The notes under the pieces: model-generated
The model's database searches: none
Seen by the model: the letters and a program-made list of their open reading frames with translations, nothing else
Told to the model about the DNA's origin: nothing
Part shown: positions 6,491 through 7,648 of the stretch, piece after piece
Layout of the letters: each line of letters begins with the position of its first letter
Numbering within the stretch: the stretch's first letter is position 1
Made by a program: the position numbers and the translations under genes
Assembly: GCA_043779285.1 (NCBI GenBank)
Contig: JAYWEL010000227.1
Span: forward strand, 1-7,648
Direction: 5' to 3'
Length of the DNA stretch: 7,648 bases
Source of the DNA: MGR-bin208 sp043779285
Lineage (GTDB): Bacteria; Bacteroidota; Bacteroidia; Chitinophagales; Chitinophagaceae

Positions 6491-7648
6491 TTAAGCCTTG
6501 TGGGGAATAGTTACATATACATTGGTGCCAACACCCGGCGTACTTTCAATTTCATAGGTTCCATTCATCATGCTGGTACGCTCACGCATACCTAATATAC
6601 CCAAGGTTTTTCTGCTTGAAATGGTTGCTTTATCAAAGCCAATACCATTGTCGGTAATAATCATCAGTAATTGATCTGAAGATATTTTTACTACCACCAA
6701 TACGTCTTTTGCATTGGCATAACGGCTAACATTGGTCAGGGATTCCTGTACTATGCGAAAGAGGCCCGTTTTTTCATCGTCAGACAAAGACAACTCCTCT
6801 TCCGGATAATCAAGCACAATATTTATCCTGGTTCGTTTTGCAAAATCTTTAGTCTGCCATTCAAGAGCCGCACCCAAGCCCATATCATCGAGAAGGCTTG
6901 GCCTAAGTTCGTACGCAATTCGTCTAACCGTTTTAATAGTACCACTCAGCATATTTACCAGCTCGTTTGACCGTTGAACTATTTTTTCATCGGCATCGAC
7001 TAATTTTTCTTTTAACCAGGTTGCGTTAATTTTAATCATGGTCAATTGCTGTCCCAGCTCATCATGAATTTCTCTTGCCATATGGGTACGTTCTTCTTCG
7101 CGGATATTTTGCAGGTGTGTTGATAATAGTTGCAATTGTTTGTTTTTCTCCCGGATATCTTCTTCTGCTTTTTTTCGTTCGGTCATATCAATGCCTATGC
7201 CCAGTATGCTTGGTTTACCTTCGTATTGCATCAGCAGTCCCGTAAAGTAATAAGGAACTTTCCGGCCATCTTTTGTTGTAAAACTGGCTTCGATATCTCC
7301 CTTACCGTCTGCAAAAACTTTCCGGCTTTTTTGCTTCATGTACTCTTTGTCTTCACCATCAAAAAACGCTGCAGGATTCATGCTGGTTAATTCGGCTGCT
7401 GAATACCCGGTCACTGTTTCTAATTGTTTGTTCCAGCGAAGCAGTTTTAAGTTTTCATCGTAAAAATAAAATACACCCGGCAAACTGTTAATGATAGACT
7501 CTGAAAGATTTTTTTCTTTTTGGATTGTTTCTTCCGCTTTTTTTTGTTCGGTAATATCCCTGATAAATGCACAAAAGAATTCATCTTCTCCCTTTTTTAC
7601 CGGAACTATAGCAAGTTCGATCGGGAATTCCTGGCCACCCTTGCGAAG
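6491..7648 (-). CDS. PAS-domain sensor histidine kinase, NarX/DegS type (5' end outside window)
   Basis: The frame is open from the TAA at 6491-6493 to the right edge, so only the C-terminal 385 residues are seen; the internal TTG at 7483 is not the start. In protein order there is the end of one PAS domain (RKGGQEFPIELAIVPV to FIRDITEQKKAEE, nt about 7530-7648), a complete second PAS (SLPGVFYFYDENLKLL, TGYSAAEL, GIGIDMTERKKAEE, nt about 7160-7490), a coiled-coil linker, then HisKA_3 with ERTHMAREIHDELGQQLT. The phospho-accepting His is at nt 7064-7066. The HATPase domain has the N box (FRIVQESLTNVSRYA), G1 DNGIGFD and G2 GILGMRER. This kinase class normally signals to a LuxR/NarL-type response regulator; none is in the window. 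No membrane segment is visible in this part. The PAS signal is unknown. Confidence 0.93.
   Translation of the reverse strand, partial: LRKGGQEFPIELAIVPVKKGEDEFFCAFIRDITEQKKAEETIQKEKNLSESIINSLPGVFYFYDENLKLLRWNKQLETVTGYSAAELTSMNPAAFFDGEDKEYMKQKSRKVFADGKGDIEASFTTKDGRKVPYYFTGLLMQYEGKPSILGIGIDMTERKKAEEDIREKNKQLQLLSTHLQNIREEERTHMAREIHDELGQQLTMIKINATWLKEKLVDADEKIVQRSNELVNMLSGTIKTVRRIAYELRPSLLDDMGLGAALEWQTKDFAKRTRINIVLDYPEEELSLSDDEKTGLFRIVQESLTNVSRYANAKDVLVVVKISSDQLLMIITDNGIGFDKATISSRKTLGILGMRERTSMMNGTYEIESTPGVGTNVYVTIPHKA
7162..7558 (-). repeat. direct repeat at the two PAS-domain ends in the kinase
   Basis: Positions 7162-7189 and 7531-7558 match at 25 of 28 bases. They are exactly 369 bp (123 codons) apart and in frame, and encode D-[MI]-T-E-[RQ]-K-K-A-E-E. 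This is the PAS-to-linker junction of two successive PAS modules. The near-identity at DNA level suggests module duplication, though the motif is also conserved across PAS kinases generally. Confidence 0.6.

Noticed and set aside
1..7648. Defence system, mobile element or novel biosynthetic locus
   Set aside because: No transposase, integrase, nuclease, toxin-antitoxin pair, CRISPR repeat or terminal repeat was found. The genes are core housekeeping plus one sensor kinase and one small membrane protein.

Overview
The window looks like chromosomal DNA of a Bacteroidota bacterium, possibly Chitinophagales or Sphingobacteriia, though the rank below phylum is a guess. The base composition is AT-rich. 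Starts lack clear Shine-Dalgarno sequences. Two intergenic stretches carry perfect copies of the Bacteroidota -7 promoter motif TAnnTTTG, and one of these also has a well-spaced TTTG -33 element. IF2 carries a long charged linker with a repeated TRPKK-type motif, and a small single-pass protein resembles the Bacteroidota DUF4834 family.

Layout. Most of the window (1-6071, minus strand) is a conserved information-processing cluster, transcribed right to left: rimP (ribosome maturation), nusA (transcription elongation, termination and antitermination), infB (translation initiation factor IF2), then a periplasmic SurA-type peptidyl-prolyl isomerase that runs off the left edge. The gaps are 36, 91 and 167 bp. 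The first three genes form the classic rimP-nusA-infB operon. The last gap holds a candidate internal promoter and alternative hairpins, so the isomerase may be partly uncoupled.

Upstream of rimP is a compact control region: a -33/-7 promoter (6135-6167), then a perfect 12-bp stem-loop with a U-rich tail (6090-6118) ending 18 nt before the chosen rimP start. This resembles an intrinsic terminator or attenuator in the leader of the operon that encodes NusA. Divergently, a second -7 element sits only 4 bp before the ATG of a 76-residue membrane protein (6254-6484, plus strand), which suggests a leaderless or nearly leaderless mRNA.

At the right edge a NarX/DegS-type PAS sensor histidine kinase (minus strand, C-terminal part only) converges on the small membrane gene with only 6 bp between the stop codons and no visible terminator.

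I see no tRNA, rRNA, CRISPR array, insertion sequence, phage or toxin-defence system. No intergenic stretch exceeds 300 bp. The window is mostly ordinary core genome; the points worth following are regulatory.
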